A stretch of 64,000 nucleotides of DNA from Microglena sp. YARC (GCA_022414725.1 CM039462.1:61195311-61259310); one strand, 5' to 3'. Shown: positions 35,501 to 46,232, numbered from the stretch's first letter. Notes: generated from the letters alone by a model not told the origin. Numbers and translations: made by a program.

Positions 35501-38500
35501 GGCAGTAAGTTAATGAAGGATACATTATAAACAACATGTATTCTTAGTGGTTGCAGCATTCATTGTTATGGTCCTAAATGTTGCTGTTGTTCTCCAGATC
35601 AGATGCCTGGCTTGTATCTTCTGATGCTGATGCAGCACCAGATTCAGGGAATACAAGTTAAAAATCTGATGTGGTCTTGGAGAAAGATCCAATTCATGAT
35701 TGTCTTCAAATTCATTGTGTGGAATCGCGTACCATCACTGCATGCTTCGTGATGGGTAACGTTTTTCAGTTCTGATACTTCGCCAAACAAATGGGAGGGC
35801 ATCTCCGCTTCTTTTACCCCCTCTTGCTTGCCTTGGGCAGCTGTCTCACTTCCTTGTGGCTCTGACATTGGCATTTTGGGGAGATCGGGTGTCGGCTCCG
35901 GCTGGCTAAATGGCCTCAAGAGAATAAAAGATACTTGGATATTGCGAGAGCCAGCCACCTAAGAATGTTTCACAGTAGCAGCATAACACGTCAGTCTTGC
36001 ATGATTGTGTGTGGTTAATATTGTAGATCGTTGTTTCATACGGTGTTAGTCAGACTTATATGTCATCTATAGAGCAGGCAAAGTGCGCACAAGTCTAAGT
36101 CTCATCACGGGCACGTGTCGTCTGCCGCCAGGCGTCGAAGCCAGCTATGGTCTGCGCGCCGCAATGCATTACTGTGCAATACATATCTCATCTCTAAATC
36201 TATTGCACTGCTGCTAGTTATCGCTATCTTCTACCTCTGTAACGAGTTGTATCTGCAGTGACTAGAGCAATCCCGGATCGAATGGAAGCTGGTGCGGGTC
36301 TTATCAGGTTGCTGGTCCGAACCCCATCTAGGTCACCTGGGCCCACCCGGAGGGTCGTCGACCGGCATGGTAACTGGACTCTAGGTGTAATGTAAGCCCG
36401 TCCATCGCATACTTCCAAGCCGGTTCCCTTAAACCCATGTCCTTAGAAGTGTCATTGTGACATATCTTGGAAGTTAAGTTGTTTTCTATTTTTTTCTGGA
36501 GTGACGTCTACAGAACATGAAAGGTTATGCGCATCCATCTGAACGCTAACAGAAGAACCTGACCACTGCCACCCAGAGAGTTGGAACAGTACACTTTGCC
36601 GCCAGGGTACTTCCATTGACCAAATTGGCCAGCGCTTTAGCGCACTTGAAAACAAAACAAATGTGCTTTCTAGTGCAATAAGCGCAAAAATTGCTTGCTG
36701 CGCCCACAGGGGGTTGCAAAAAACTGCGTGAAACGCGCAGTGAGGCTCAAAAAGGCAGCGCGCCATTGGAAGTACCCTGTTTGACGCTGCATATTGAATT
36801 GCCTGCTTTGCCGCTGCCATTTTAGTGCCCGCATGGCCGCTGCCTGTTCTACACGCCCGCATCGTATTCGCTACAACGTAAGTGGAGGTTTTCCTGCCAT
36901 CTTGCTAGAAACACAGCGTCATACGACCTCATTCCAGAGCTCGTGCACCAGTCAGGCCCACCAGTGACTGCTGCCTAATCAGAAGGTGACATCCAGTCCC
37001 CGACTCTAGCCCGCCCTCGCAGGCTAGTTTTATCATCAGCTCACGCGCTGGAATCTTTTGGTTTGCCGTGCGTTTGCTACCTTGCCACCTTCTCCACCCA
37101 CCAACCAAGACCCCACCTCTCCGCTACTCTCCCCAAATCTCCCCACTCCGAAACGTCACTGCCATTCTACTCAAGACCATTCGCCACCTTTGCACTTAAA
37201 TTGCCTGAGGGAGGGCCTTTTAATCGTTGCAAAGGACTCTGCCACGCTTGCTTGCCACACACCATTGCAATGCAAGCTCCCAAGCTCCCTATCTACAGCG
37301 GAGGCCCCAGCTTCGCCGACTACCACAAGATGCTTATCCTCACCCTCAAGTCCACCCAGGGATGCTATCACATCGCCATCGATGCCAAACTCAATGCCGC
37401 ACCCGCGGATTAGCCCGCCACAGGTGGTGAGTACCCCACTGCTGAATTCGTTCAACTTGATCCTGGTACTGCTAACGCGGCCCTGGCTGCTGTTCTTACT
37501 CCTACTCGGATTACTACTTAGAAAAACTTCCAAGCTCTCATGATCATCAATTGCTCCCTGTCCACCTCCATCCAGCGAGCCCTAGCTCCCATAACTGTTG
37601 CTGCTGCTGCTGCCATCAGATTTATATCCTTCTTATGTTGCAGCAGTATGAAACTGTTCCTGGTGACATAGAGTTCACATCCTTCCAGGCCATGTACAAC
37701 ACTGTCATGGGAATGGATGAACCACTCACTGCCTACCTGATCAGATGCCAAGAATTGTTTGCCCAGATCCCCATGAACAATGGATTCTCTAACATGTCCC
37801 AAGCCACTTTCCACAAGATTGTTGTCAAAGGATTGCTGCACAGGACTGAATTTGCTGGATTTATCAACTCCTTCCACTACTCTCACTTCAATGACTTCCT
37901 AGCCCTCTCTGCAGCACTGATGCACTACACACAAGTCACAGACATGACTATTGCTTCCATCAACGGTTCCTCTACTACAAGTGGCAACCTGGCTGCTGCT
38001 GCCTATGACAGAGAGAGCTGAGATGAGAGCCAGATGACGTGCTACGACTGTGGTGGGTATGGCCACTCCAGCCTGAGATGCCTAAGCACCCCCACCCGAG
38101 GAGCCTACAACGCTGGTGGATTGAAGCCTGCAGACCTCCCATCAACTTCTGCCATCCGTGGCTCAAGGTCTCCAGACAGAAGACACCACCCACTCAGGCA
38201 GACACTCCCCCAGATCTCCAGGCAGAGGCTCAAAGTCTCCCACCAAGGACAGGTATGGGAAGAAGACCCAAGGCAGCAAGTTCAAGAACAAGAGCCGCCA
38301 GGCCAACGTTGCTGATGGAGATTGCTCCACCTCAGAATCCTCAGACGATGAGAAGGACAACAGAGAACACAACTTTATGGCCATGACCTTTGCTCCCCAG
38401 ACCAACACTCCCTGCCCTATGAGATTTGCTGACGATACCTGAGGCAAGTCAGTGTCCTTTGATCCCCTGTAAAACTTTGCTTTCATTGCCCATATGAGTG

Positions 38501-38543
38501 CACATGCTGATGATGTTGTCATGCCAAGCCTGGGCACAGATTC

Positions 38544-38585
<42 letters not shown>

Positions 38586-40763
38586 CTGCCAAGATACCTC
38601 TGGCCCCAGTTCACATTTGACCTTTAGTGCTGCAGTGGAACAAAACTGGTGCTGTGACTCTGGTGCCACTGCTCATGTCACCAGTAATCCCAGAAACCTG
38701 TCTCATCTTCAGGATCTCCTTCAATCTGTTAGCCTGCAGCTGGCATCTGAAGGAGTGGACCCCATCATCTGCCTCCAAAAGGGCAGAGCCTACCTCAAGG
38801 GACAAGGAGGATCACTGATCATCCTTAATGATGTACTGCTGGCACCACTCAAGACCACCTGCAACATCTGCTGCATTCTTCTCCATCACCAAGAAGTCTG
38901 GCCCCAAGCAGGTACTGACTTGCACCAAGCAGCATGGCCTCTACCTTGCTGATGTCTATCGACCCTCACCAGCCTGCTTCACTCTCTACACTGACCTCAA
39001 TGGTGACCCCACTGAAGTGACCCTCTGGGAGACAAAGTACACACCAGAAGGCCAAGAGTACTGGCGTTCTGCTCAGGTAACCAGCCCACATGTGTGTGTC
39101 ATGATGATCTCCCACTCTGTAGTACCTGATGGTGATCCTCCCCCTGCTGCTCATCCCCGATTGCTTGAACACTGAGTTGTTGACTCCCCCATGACTGTGC
39201 ACATTACTGGTGACACTACTAGCCCTCTTCCAGACCAGAGTGAGAATGAGAGTGACAACCTCACCCCAGCTTTTGCCAGAATACAGCTTGATGCCCTCAG
39301 ATACCAGTTCAGAACTGTCTGTGATGGATATGATGGATCACCTGATGGTACTGACATGTTTGGACCAGGCCTGTCTGACATTCCTAACCCAGGTGACTAC
39401 CTTGACTACCATGACTGGATCATCCAAGCTGGCCCACCTAGAGCAGGGAAGGATCTACCCCTGAGTGAGATGAACCCAAATGTCCCAAGTGCCAGGTTCA
39501 CTAACATATCTGGGGACTCTCGCTCCAGGTTTGCACTTACTCTCCAGCGCATCAATCTCCAAGCTACTGTTCCAGTCATCAAGCACAGACTCAGAAAACC
39601 CTTTGCCCAGATTGTTCAAGAATGTCAGGACAAATTCCCGCAGCTGCTGGAAACTGAGAAACTGAGATTCCCCTCCAGGGACATGCACTCTGACCCCTCG
39701 ACAGTATGTGCACCGTTCATCAAACACACCACAAAGCTCCAGCAACTTGTCCAGTCATATCCTGAGGTGTCCAAGAGAAACAGAGCCACCCTACAGTGGG
39801 GCATCCGTCTACAAACAGCTATGGTCTATGCCCACTGCATTGCTCTCCACCACTACCCCGAGCTGCTCATGCACCCTCAGAGCTGTGCACATCCTGGGGG
39901 AAAGGTGATCTGTGTCAATGACCTCAGCCTGACCTGGAGCTCTATGGATTTCATCCTGATCTCCATGTACCCAACTACACTCCCAGATCACCCCTCCAGC
40001 TTTGATGCCTTCCTGACCAAGATTGCCAAGCAATTGGCCCTGGACGGCTTCCCTTCTCATGGCACTTAGTGGCCATGACCTCTAGTAAATTGACCAATTA
40101 AATAGGACTGAACACGCTAGGAATTGATCCCTGTAATGCCACATGTACAGCACCAGTATTATCCCCCTTTAGTTTTTATGCCCAAATGAACAATCGGTAC
40201 TCTATTGATTCCCTATCATAGATCAGTCAAAAGCAACAGTTTATCCTGTCCTGTCTCTTATCTATTCCAAAGCTGACACTGGAAGTACCTCATAGTTTTT
40301 TCATTTCACCTGGACTGATTCCTATGACCCAGCGGGGGACCTCTACCTTTAGTGATTATCATGATGTCAATCTTGATTTGATTACTCATTCATACTATGA
40401 ATGAGTCATCAAACTCATTCATACTATAAATGAGTTTACTCCTATGATAGTAGTAAACTCCCAAATCAAGGGGGGAATAGTTTTTGACCTCATGTTCCTA
40501 ACATGCCCTAGCCCACCTGCTCAGTCAAGTCTACACCTTCCTGGCAGCTTCCCATTAATTATTTTAAAGTACCCCAGTGAGTACATAAGTAGACAGTGAG
40601 ACTTTACAGTGTCTGTCCTCCCTGTCCTGATTTGAATAATTTATTATGAAATCCCGACAGGTCAGACAAACCTAGTTACTGTTTCAATATATATATTTGC
40701 ATGTTTTATTTTGCCCCCATTTCGCTAAATCCCTGAAACTATTGTGTACAAAGAATACCAGGG

Positions 40764-40812
<49 letters not shown>

Positions 40813-42088
40813 ATAGTCTGACTTATATGTCATCTCTAGATTTAGGCAAAGTACGCACAAGTCAAAGTCCTATCATGGGCACGTGTCGTCTGCCACCAGG
40901 TGTCGAAGCCAGCTATGGCCTGCGTGCCGCAATGCAGTACTGTGCAATACAGATCTCATCTCTATATCTATTGCACTGCTGCTAGTTATCGTTATCTTCT
41001 ACCTCTGTAACGAGTTGTATCTGCAGTGACGTCTACAGAACATGAAATAAGGTGAGGGGAGCTCTTTACCTGAAGGACCTTTGATAGTTGGCTCGATGGT
41101 TCAAAAGCAGAAGCCAGCACATGAAGGTGAAGAGCATCCCCTTGGGCATTGTCTTTCGTCATGGATATCATGAGGGACTTCAGAGCCATGCCTACACAAA
41201 AAAGAACCAATGTTATCTCGATCTGAGTACCGGTCATAATACTTCCTTGACAGTTGGATTCTTCTTACTGTTGTGCTCTGATTGACATGAGAATTTATTG
41301 GATCAACGGTGTATAGTATTCAATTGTGAAACATGATCAGAGTGAACGTGCAAGTGTATATGATCAACATACATACACCTACTATGTAACAATGCTGCTA
41401 TATTTTATGTGCTGGTTATCCAGGAATATTTGTTTTTTGTAGTATCCTGATCTGAAGGAACTCTTGTAACCCGCATAAAGTGAACCAGCTGCGTCCCTGA
41501 GAGAGGCCACCAATAGATATTCGACGTAGCTCTGGAGAATGCATTCTGTATTCATTTTTGAAATATTTCTGAAGGCAGGCAATATTTAGGCACTGCCGCA
41601 CTGATCAACTTGAATCTTGGGGCTACACAATAATTGTAATGCATATTCTGTGTACCTGTATTTATTACGCATTCCATACTATCTGCCTGAACATGCAAAG
41701 GATCTGCTACCACACACCGTAACACAGTCTATAACACAATGGCATGTTGATAGCTAGGTTTCTTACTGAGCCTTTTGGAATTAATCGCCGAGGAGATATT
41801 GGCTGGAGGACTGCCGCTCGATGGACTGATTTTGGAGAGGGCTTGGCGAAATCCGGCCAGACTAAATGGGGAACTCGAGCTCATGAGCAAGTGGACTAAG
41901 ACTGCGTCAGGAGTGGCGCCATTCTTTATTTGTGCCAGACCAATCCTGAGATTTGAGTCTTGATCCTCCATGAGAGTTGTGCACGCGGCAAAAACTTCAA
42001 GGAAATGCCTGAAGTTCCGAATTGACACTGGCGATTCTTTACCAACATCGAAAATAAATACGTTGCGTTTGATCGTGGGGACTTGCAT
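32548..42088 (-). CDS. M1AP: M1AP-like protein (meiosis 1 associated protein homologue), seven exons, 759 aa
   Basis: Exons (minus): 41767-42088, 41070-41191, 35733-35958, 35171-35356, 34673-34908, 34301-34393, 32548-33642. They total 2280 nt, and every phase matches. Blocks that resemble animal M1AP in order: VFIFDVG-SIRNFRHFLEVFAAC at the start (a vWA-like first strand); a strand/helix block ending SSQLSKVLQVAGSRNIQVSFI; ESMVYGWPHILLP; DEVTALCQ; LKLWYVLLPS; and FLVKHVACREQLVP, then NPVSVCSDWYQ. In mammals M1AP is needed for meiosis I and works with the ZZS crossover proteins; a similar role here is inference. The last exon adds four 22-aa repeats (GNAPVGEMPGTGLWPRRQSE) and a Gly/Arg-rich tail. 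The start ATG at 42088 is the first in frame after a possible in-frame TTG. Intron 2 carries a Ty1/copia-like element. Confidence 0.78.
32893..33165 (-). repeat. 66-bp coding tandem repeat inside the last M1AP exon
   Basis: Four units of 66 bp (22 codons) keep the frame: CAGGCGCATTGCCTTGCTGT, TCGGACTGCCTCCTAGGCCA and AAGGCCTGTCCCAGGCATTT CCCCCA on the plus strand. Units differ by only a few bases, including Q/E and P/L changes, so the array is recent and under some pressure to stay in frame. Confidence 0.93.
36044..36519 (+). mobile_element. 5' LTR-like direct repeat of a Ty1/copia-type element, interrupted
   Basis: GTCAGACTTATATGTCATCT through GAGTTGTATCTGCAGTGAC and GTCTACAGAACATGAA matches 40812-41046 at roughly 90 percent by eye. 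A 237-bp foreign segment splits it (36263-36499). The flank ATACGGTG before it and ATAAGGTG after the partner copy look like a target duplication. Confidence 0.65.
36263..36499. mobile_element. 237-bp insertion in the 5' LTR-like repeat, 6-bp TSD
   Basis: AGTGAC occurs at 36257-36262 and 36500-36505, exactly where the partner repeat (41029 region) is uninterrupted. The insert starts TAGAGCAATCCCGGATCG and ends in a T-rich ATTTTTTTCTGG. It contains a GGTTGCTGGTCCGAACCCC stretch that may be tRNA-like on the opposite strand. Class uncertain. Confidence 0.75.
36603..36779. mobile_element. hAT-like MITE, copy 2
   Basis: CAGGGTACTTCCA / TGGAAGTACCCTG ends, 177 bp, with flanking TTTGCCGC and TTTGACGC (7 of 8). 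Lies inside the Ty1/copia-like element, so it inserted later. Confidence 0.9.
37270..38950 (+). pseudogene. Ty1/copia-like gag and protease, broken by stops and frameshifts
   Basis: A gag-like start (MQAPKLPIYSG, SFADYHKMLILTLK) is followed by in-frame stops at about 37412 and 37519. The frame resumes with YLIRCQELFAQIP and GLLHRTEFAGFINSF. After a TGA comes a CCHC knuckle CYDCGGYGHSSLRC (about 38042-38083). A second frame then carries a (GAT)n-encoded Asp run (38540-38585) and a copia-type aspartic protease core, WCCDSGATAHVTSNP (about 38648-38692). No integrase or reverse transcriptase follows. This is the layout of a non-autonomous gag-bearing LTR element. Confidence 0.8.
39191..40069 (+). 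CDS. Unknown 292-aa ORF in the Ty1/copia-like element
   Basis: Open from ATG at 39191 to TAG. It begins with an acidic, Ser/Thr-rich stretch and becomes mixed alpha-helical (KHRLRKPFAQIVQECQDKF, LQTAMVYAHCIALHHYPELL). There is no DD, DDE or YxDD motif, so it is neither RT nor integrase as far as I can see. It sits where pol would be, and keeps an open frame although gag upstream is broken. Function unknown. Confidence 0.6.
   Translation: MTVHITGDTTSPLPDQSENESDNLTPAFARIQLDALRYQFRTVCDGYDGSPDGTDMFGPGLSDIPNPGDYLDYHDWIIQAGPPRAGKDLPLSEMNPNVPSARFTNISGDSRSRFALTLQRINLQATVPVIKHRLRKPFAQIVQECQDKFPQLLETEKLRFPSRDMHSDPSTVCAPFIKHTTKLQQLVQSYPEVSKRNRATLQWGIRLQTAMVYAHCIALHHYPELLMHPQSCAHPGGKVICVNDLSLTWSSMDFILISMYPTTLPDHPSSFDAFLTKIAKQLALDGFPSHGT
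40070..40811 (+). other. 3' non-coding part of the Ty1/copia-like element with a G-run polypurine tract
   Basis: No ORF. A small inverted repeat (ACTCATTCATACTATGAATG) is at 40383-40440. A purine tract ATCAAGGGGGGAATAG is at about 40465. A run of about 43 G at 40769-40811 directly abuts the 3' LTR-like repeat, where a plus-strand primer would be expected. Confidence 0.6.
40812..41046 (+). mobile_element. 3' LTR-like direct repeat of the Ty1/copia-type element
   Basis: Uninterrupted partner of 36044-36519. Its end (GTCTACAGAACATGAA) lies 24 bp from M1AP exon 41070-41191, so the insertion nearly abuts the splice donor. Removing the element would leave an intron of about 110 bp. Confidence 0.65.
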
Positions 42089-43169
42089 GGCATCTGATAA
42101 CGTATTGAGTTGGCATGCACGGTACGATTTCAAGCAAGCCAGAATACGGTTCGGAGTCTTCAGATAATTTTATCAACAGATCGAATGGTAATATTTTGGC
42201 GAGTGGCGGATATTGGTTGCTGATTGTACCTTCACTTGCTGTTTGGGAGTTGGTTTGACACTACAGCACTGTACTACAATCAGCACTGTACTACTGCAGA
42301 CGGAAAGCTATTACAGCTCTTGAATGTACCGTATGCGTATGGGACGGAACAGATACCACGGTGCAGCTGTATAGATTATAGACGTGTAGTAGCAGATCAA
42401 TATGTTGTCCTCTTGATCCCTAACTGGATTAACGGGGATAGTCTGGTGCAGCATATCAGCCTCTAAAGTCAAACAAATCAATATCGGTTTGCAAGTGCCT
42501 CCAGACTGCCGTGGCGACCAGTCCAGTGGGGTCCACAAGCCCAGAAGCAGAGTCAGAAGCAGAAAACAGATTGTTAAACTGTTTAGAAACCAACTTGCCG
42601 TCTTACAAAAACATCCTCAGTGGAGTCAGTGCTTATCCTACGGATTCATGGAAACACAAAGCGGATCCGAGCAAATGACTGGGATGCACTGATGCACACA
42701 GAAAGTCAGGGTGAGGCACTAAATCCAAAATGCAGGTACACAATTCAGTAGATAGGCCTTATGCTGTCATCACTCATAATTGGCTGAAGTTCAATTTCAA
42801 GAATCGCTGTGTATCCACAGCATGGCTGCCCAGATGGAAATCTTGCCACAACCGTGTACCTGGAATGGTAGAACAAAGTCCCGTAGTATAATGATGTACA
42901 CACGACAAAAATCTAGGTGCAGGTGGAGATCTCATTTGAGTTGTAAGTGCACCTCACATATACATCATAAGCCAGCCATTTAACCTGGTTCGCCTGAGAA
43001 GGAGAATTCATACTCAAGCTAGGCCACTTCAGAAGTACCTATTTAGAGGTATCTATTTAGAAGTAACGGTATACTCAGTCAGTAGGTACTTCTATTGAGC
43101 TAGTCCTATGGATTTTATTCAAGACGGAAGGTAACACTGTCTACAATATTATGGCACCCTATTACTGTG
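42089..43169. other. Region upstream of the M1AP-like gene
   Basis: No gene recognised. It is not obviously repetitive and is the likely 5' UTR and promoter of the minus-strand M1AP-like gene. I cannot define a promoter motif. Short CAGCACTGTACTAC and AGAAGTACCTATTTAGA direct repeats are present. Confidence 0.5.
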
Positions 43170-43348
43170 CAGGGTACTTCCATTTACCAAATTGGCCAGC
43201 GCATTAGCGCACTTGAAAAAATAAAAACTGTGCTTTGTAGTGCAAACAAACGCAAAAATTACTTGCCGCGCCCACAGGGGGTTGCAAAAAACTGCACGAA
43301 ACGCGCAGTGGGGCTCAAAAAAGGCAGCGCGCGCTTGGAAGTACCCTG
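43170..43348. mobile_element. hAT-like MITE, copy 3
   Basis: CAGGGTACTTCCA / TGGAAGTACCCTG ends, 179 bp, with TTACTGTG at 43162-43169 and TGACTGTG at 43349-43356 (7 of 8). Confidence 0.9.
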
Positions 43349-43460
43349 TGACTGTGTTAGGCATAGAAAATATCGCTATCAAATATCTCTTTTGATTGTG
43401 CCATCCTATTCAGAAATATCAGATTGCTGGCGAGCGCTTTGTTGGGCCTAGAAGCACCGA

Positions 43461-43571
43461 TCACTTCATATAAATTGAAGCAAAAATATTCTTGACCATC
43501 TGAATGAGCTCTCCTGCTCGGTCCTTCTCTCCCTCCTCCTTACCCAGCTTCTCCTCACAGTCCACCTTCAT
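43461..43571 (-). CDS. Possible terminal exon, unknown protein
   Basis: A minus-strand frame of 36 codons ending in TGA reads MKVDCEEKLGKEEGEKDRAG then ELIQMVKNIFASIYMK. It is charged and helical and looks more like coding than the flanks. It could be the 3' end of the gene whose kinase-like pieces lie at 45-46 kb, but no splice chain can be drawn. Just upstream (43730-44050, minus) an open frame has two SPVDA-V-DSK repeats. Confidence 0.35.
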   Translation of the reverse strand: MKVDCEEKLGKEEGEKDRAGELIQMVKNIFASIYMK

Positions 43572-44249
43572 ACCATTTATTGGTCTGGTGCTGCAGCCTT
43601 GATTGCCGCACTGTCTGTAGTCACGGCCTTCACTGCTGAGTTGTCTGGTGTTTTGTCTTATTTATCTGTCGCTGGTGAGCTGTGTGGTGTTGCATCCATC
43701 TCTGGTAAGCTGTGTGGTGAACTAACAATTACTGATAGGATGTCTGGTGTTGTGGCTGTAGTAGCCAGGGGCCCCTGGTAGTGGCTGTTGCAGCTGATAT
43801 ATATAAAGTTACAGAGTGAATTTTGGAATCAGGCACGACCGCATCAACAGGCGAGGGCTCAGACACTGCAGCCAGCAGTTTTGAGTCAAACACCTCCGCA
43901 TCAACAGGCGAGGCCTGAGGCATCTCAGGCACAGCAGCATCAACATATGACATTGATGAAAGCGATTCCATAGGGAACCTGCATACAAAGTTAGGTGGAC
44001 AGGTCTGCATCCAATCCAATCTTACGAGGCCAGGCTTGGTTGGTACAGTAGTACCAGCTTTGACTGACAGGAAAGGGTTTCAAACTAGGTTCTCGAATGC
44101 CGACCTGCTGCAATGAATGAGGCCGAGAACTTTCCATAGTGCTGTCACGCGGTAGTCCGAGTTCAGACGCAGTAGCAGTCTCCGAAAGCAAAACCCCCAT
44201 TAACCACTCCCCAGTGCAAGCAAAGAATGAATGAATGCATGAATGAATG

Positions 44250-45110
44250 AGTGGTTTCTGCGGGTGCCATTCCCCCCTTGGTGGCATTATTGTCCACCAG
44301 CACTCCAGAGGATTGCTGGAGGATAACAATGCTACCAAGAGGGGAATGGCACGGGCAGAAGCCACCTTGCACTGGTTGTCAGGGTTGTTGACTACTAGAG
44401 TCTAGGCTTAGGTGAATGACTGACTGGCTGAATGACATTTGCTGGTGCCATTCCCCCCTTGGTGGCATTATTGTCCACCAGCACTCCAGTGGACTCCTGG
44501 CGGACAGCAATGCCACCAAGAGAGGAATGGCACCGGCAGATGCCACCTTGCACCGGTTGTCAGAATTGTTGACAACTAAGGTAAAGGCCTGTGTAAATGA
44601 ATAAATGAATGAATGGCATCTGCCCGTGCCATTCCCCCCTTGGTGGCATTACTGTCCACCATCACTCCAGTAGACTGCTGGCGGACAGCAATGCCACGAA
44701 GAGAGGAATGGCACCGGCAGATGCCACCTTGCACTGGTTGTCAGGGTTGTTGACAACTTAGGTATAGGCTTGGGCAAATGAATAAATGGTATCTGCCGGT
44801 GCCTTTTCCCCTTAGGTGGCATTATTGTCCGCCAGCACTCCAGAGGATCACTGGCGGACAGCAATGCCACCATGAGGGGAATGGCACCGGCAGATGCCAC
44901 CTTGCACTGGTTGCCAGGGTTGTTGATAACTAGAGTCTAGGCTATGGTGAATGAATAAATGAATGGCATCTGCTGGTGCCATTCCCCTCTAGGTGGCATT
45001 TTTGTCCACCAGCACTCCAGTGGACTGCTGGCGGATAACATTGCCACCAAGAGGGGAATGGCACCGGCAGATGCCACCTTGCACTGGTTGTCAGGGTTGT
45101 TGACAACTAC
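44250..45110. repeat. Tandem array of five ~100-bp hairpins
   Basis: Five units of about 185 bp, with hairpins at about 44255-44370, 44430-44545, 44615-44730, 44795-44900 and 44968-45085. Each has arms TGCCGGTGCCATTCCCC...GGTGGCATT and AATGCCACCAAGAGGGGAAT GGCACCGGCA around a CACTCCAGTGGACTGC loop. Units are joined by GCCACCTTGCACTGGTTGTC and (GAAT)n spacers. A shorter unit spacing and small arm mismatches distinguish each copy. Confidence 0.9.
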
Positions 45111-45154
45111 AGTATAGGCTTGTGTAAATGAATGAATGAATGAATGAATAAAAA

Positions 45155-45395
45155 AATACCTTTCTTTGGGACCCTTCAATAAAATAAATACAAACTTGTC
45201 TTTGGGATCCTGTTTCCAGCGACGAGCTTTAATAAATAAATACATAAGTACCTGTCTTTGGGATCCTTTTTCACAAAATAAAAAATGCCTTTGGGATCCT
45301 GTTTCCAACAGTCAGCGATGAGCTTAAATGAATACATGAATAAATGAATAAATAAAAGCAAATACCTGTCTTTGGGATCCTTCAATATAAGAAAT
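45155..45395 (-). pseudogene. Decayed copies of a protein-kinase exon end (LIADCWKQDPKDR + donor)
   Basis: On the minus strand, five degenerate copies of AAGGATCCCAAAGACAG|GTATTT occur. The best (about 45285-45330) encodes KLIADCWKQDPK, matching kinase subdomain XI (CW..DP..RP). Others have lost codons (KARRWKQDPKDK). They sit in (AAAT)n DNA. No complete kinase exon was found nearby. Confidence 0.6.
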
Positions 45396-45399
45396 ACAA

Positions 45400-45820
45400 A
45401 AATTGTTGGATGGATGTATGGAGTATGGATGGATGGGTGGATGCATGCATGGACTATGGATATATCGATGGATGCATGGGTGGTTGGATGCGTGCATGGA
45501 CTGCGCATGGATGGATGGGTAGATACTCGCAAGGATGGTTGGATGCATGCATGCATGGACTATGGGCGGATGGATGGATGGATGGATGCATGCACAGACT
45601 ATGGATTGATGGATGTATGGACACATGGATAGTTGGATGCGTGCATGGAATATGGATGCATTCATGGATGGATGGATGGATGAAAGCATGGGCGGATGCA
45701 TGGGTGGATGCATGATGGATGAAAGCATGGGCGGATACATGGGTGGATGCATGATAGATGAAAGCATGGGCGGATGCATGGTTGGATGCATGATGGATGA
45801 AAGCACAGATGAACTGACAA
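45400..45820. repeat. (ATGGATGG)n minisatellite
   Basis: Imperfect GGATGGATGGATGCATG units on the plus strand. The Met/Asp/Gly- or Ser/Ile/His-rich frames are artefacts. Confidence 0.93.
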
Positions 45821-46014
45821 ATGGCCATGCACATGTACTATCCCATCCCCATCCTACCAGGGGGGCCAATATCACGAACTCTGGGCCCCCGTTTCTTACA
45901 ATTTGTTTGATTTCAGTTCACTTTTTCTTAAAACTGTCTTTCCTGTTTTAAGGTTCCGCAAGTTCCTTTAGCCTATTTGGCTACCCCTGGACTGTAAACA
46001 TATACACACACCTG

Positions 46015-46232
46015 CTACGCCTTCTCCTGTTGAATCTCATTCCAGTCTATAAGGGCGGACATAAGCTCATACAGAGAGATGTCCCCGCTCAGGTCCTGGT
46101 CCTGTCTTGTCCCAAGTTTCTCCTAAGCTCGTCATCTTCACGGCATAAGACGCCCTGTCACGACATCCACGCACTTACTCACCCTCTCACCACGCCAAAG
46201 GCACCACGGCCCAACACATTGTCCTTCTTGTA
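46015..46232 (-). pseudogene. Kinase N-lobe piece fused to an EF-hand C-terminus (truncated CDPK-like remnant)
   Basis: From 46232 downward: CAG|TACAAG encodes YKKDNVLGRGAFGVVR, a kinase glycine loop. A 28-nt GT...AG segment follows, then GASYAVKM with the ATP-binding lysine. The next part reads SLGETWDK. Four bases (ACAG) then precede DQDLSGDISLYE, a perfect 12-residue EF-hand loop, ending ELMSALIDWNEIQQEKA and TAG at 46015. Kinase plus EF-hand recalls calcium-dependent protein kinases, but the catalytic core is missing. A broken copy of the glycine-loop exon lies at about 46405-46440. Confidence 0.6.

Noticed and set aside
37551..38021. Independent host gene with a zinc knuckle
   Set aside because: It lies between LTR-like repeats with a copia-type protease in the same order as gag-pol, so it is part of a retroelement.
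45324..45875. Ser/His/Ile-rich 183-codon ORF, possible surface protein
   Set aside because: It is the reverse translation of an ATGGATGG minisatellite.
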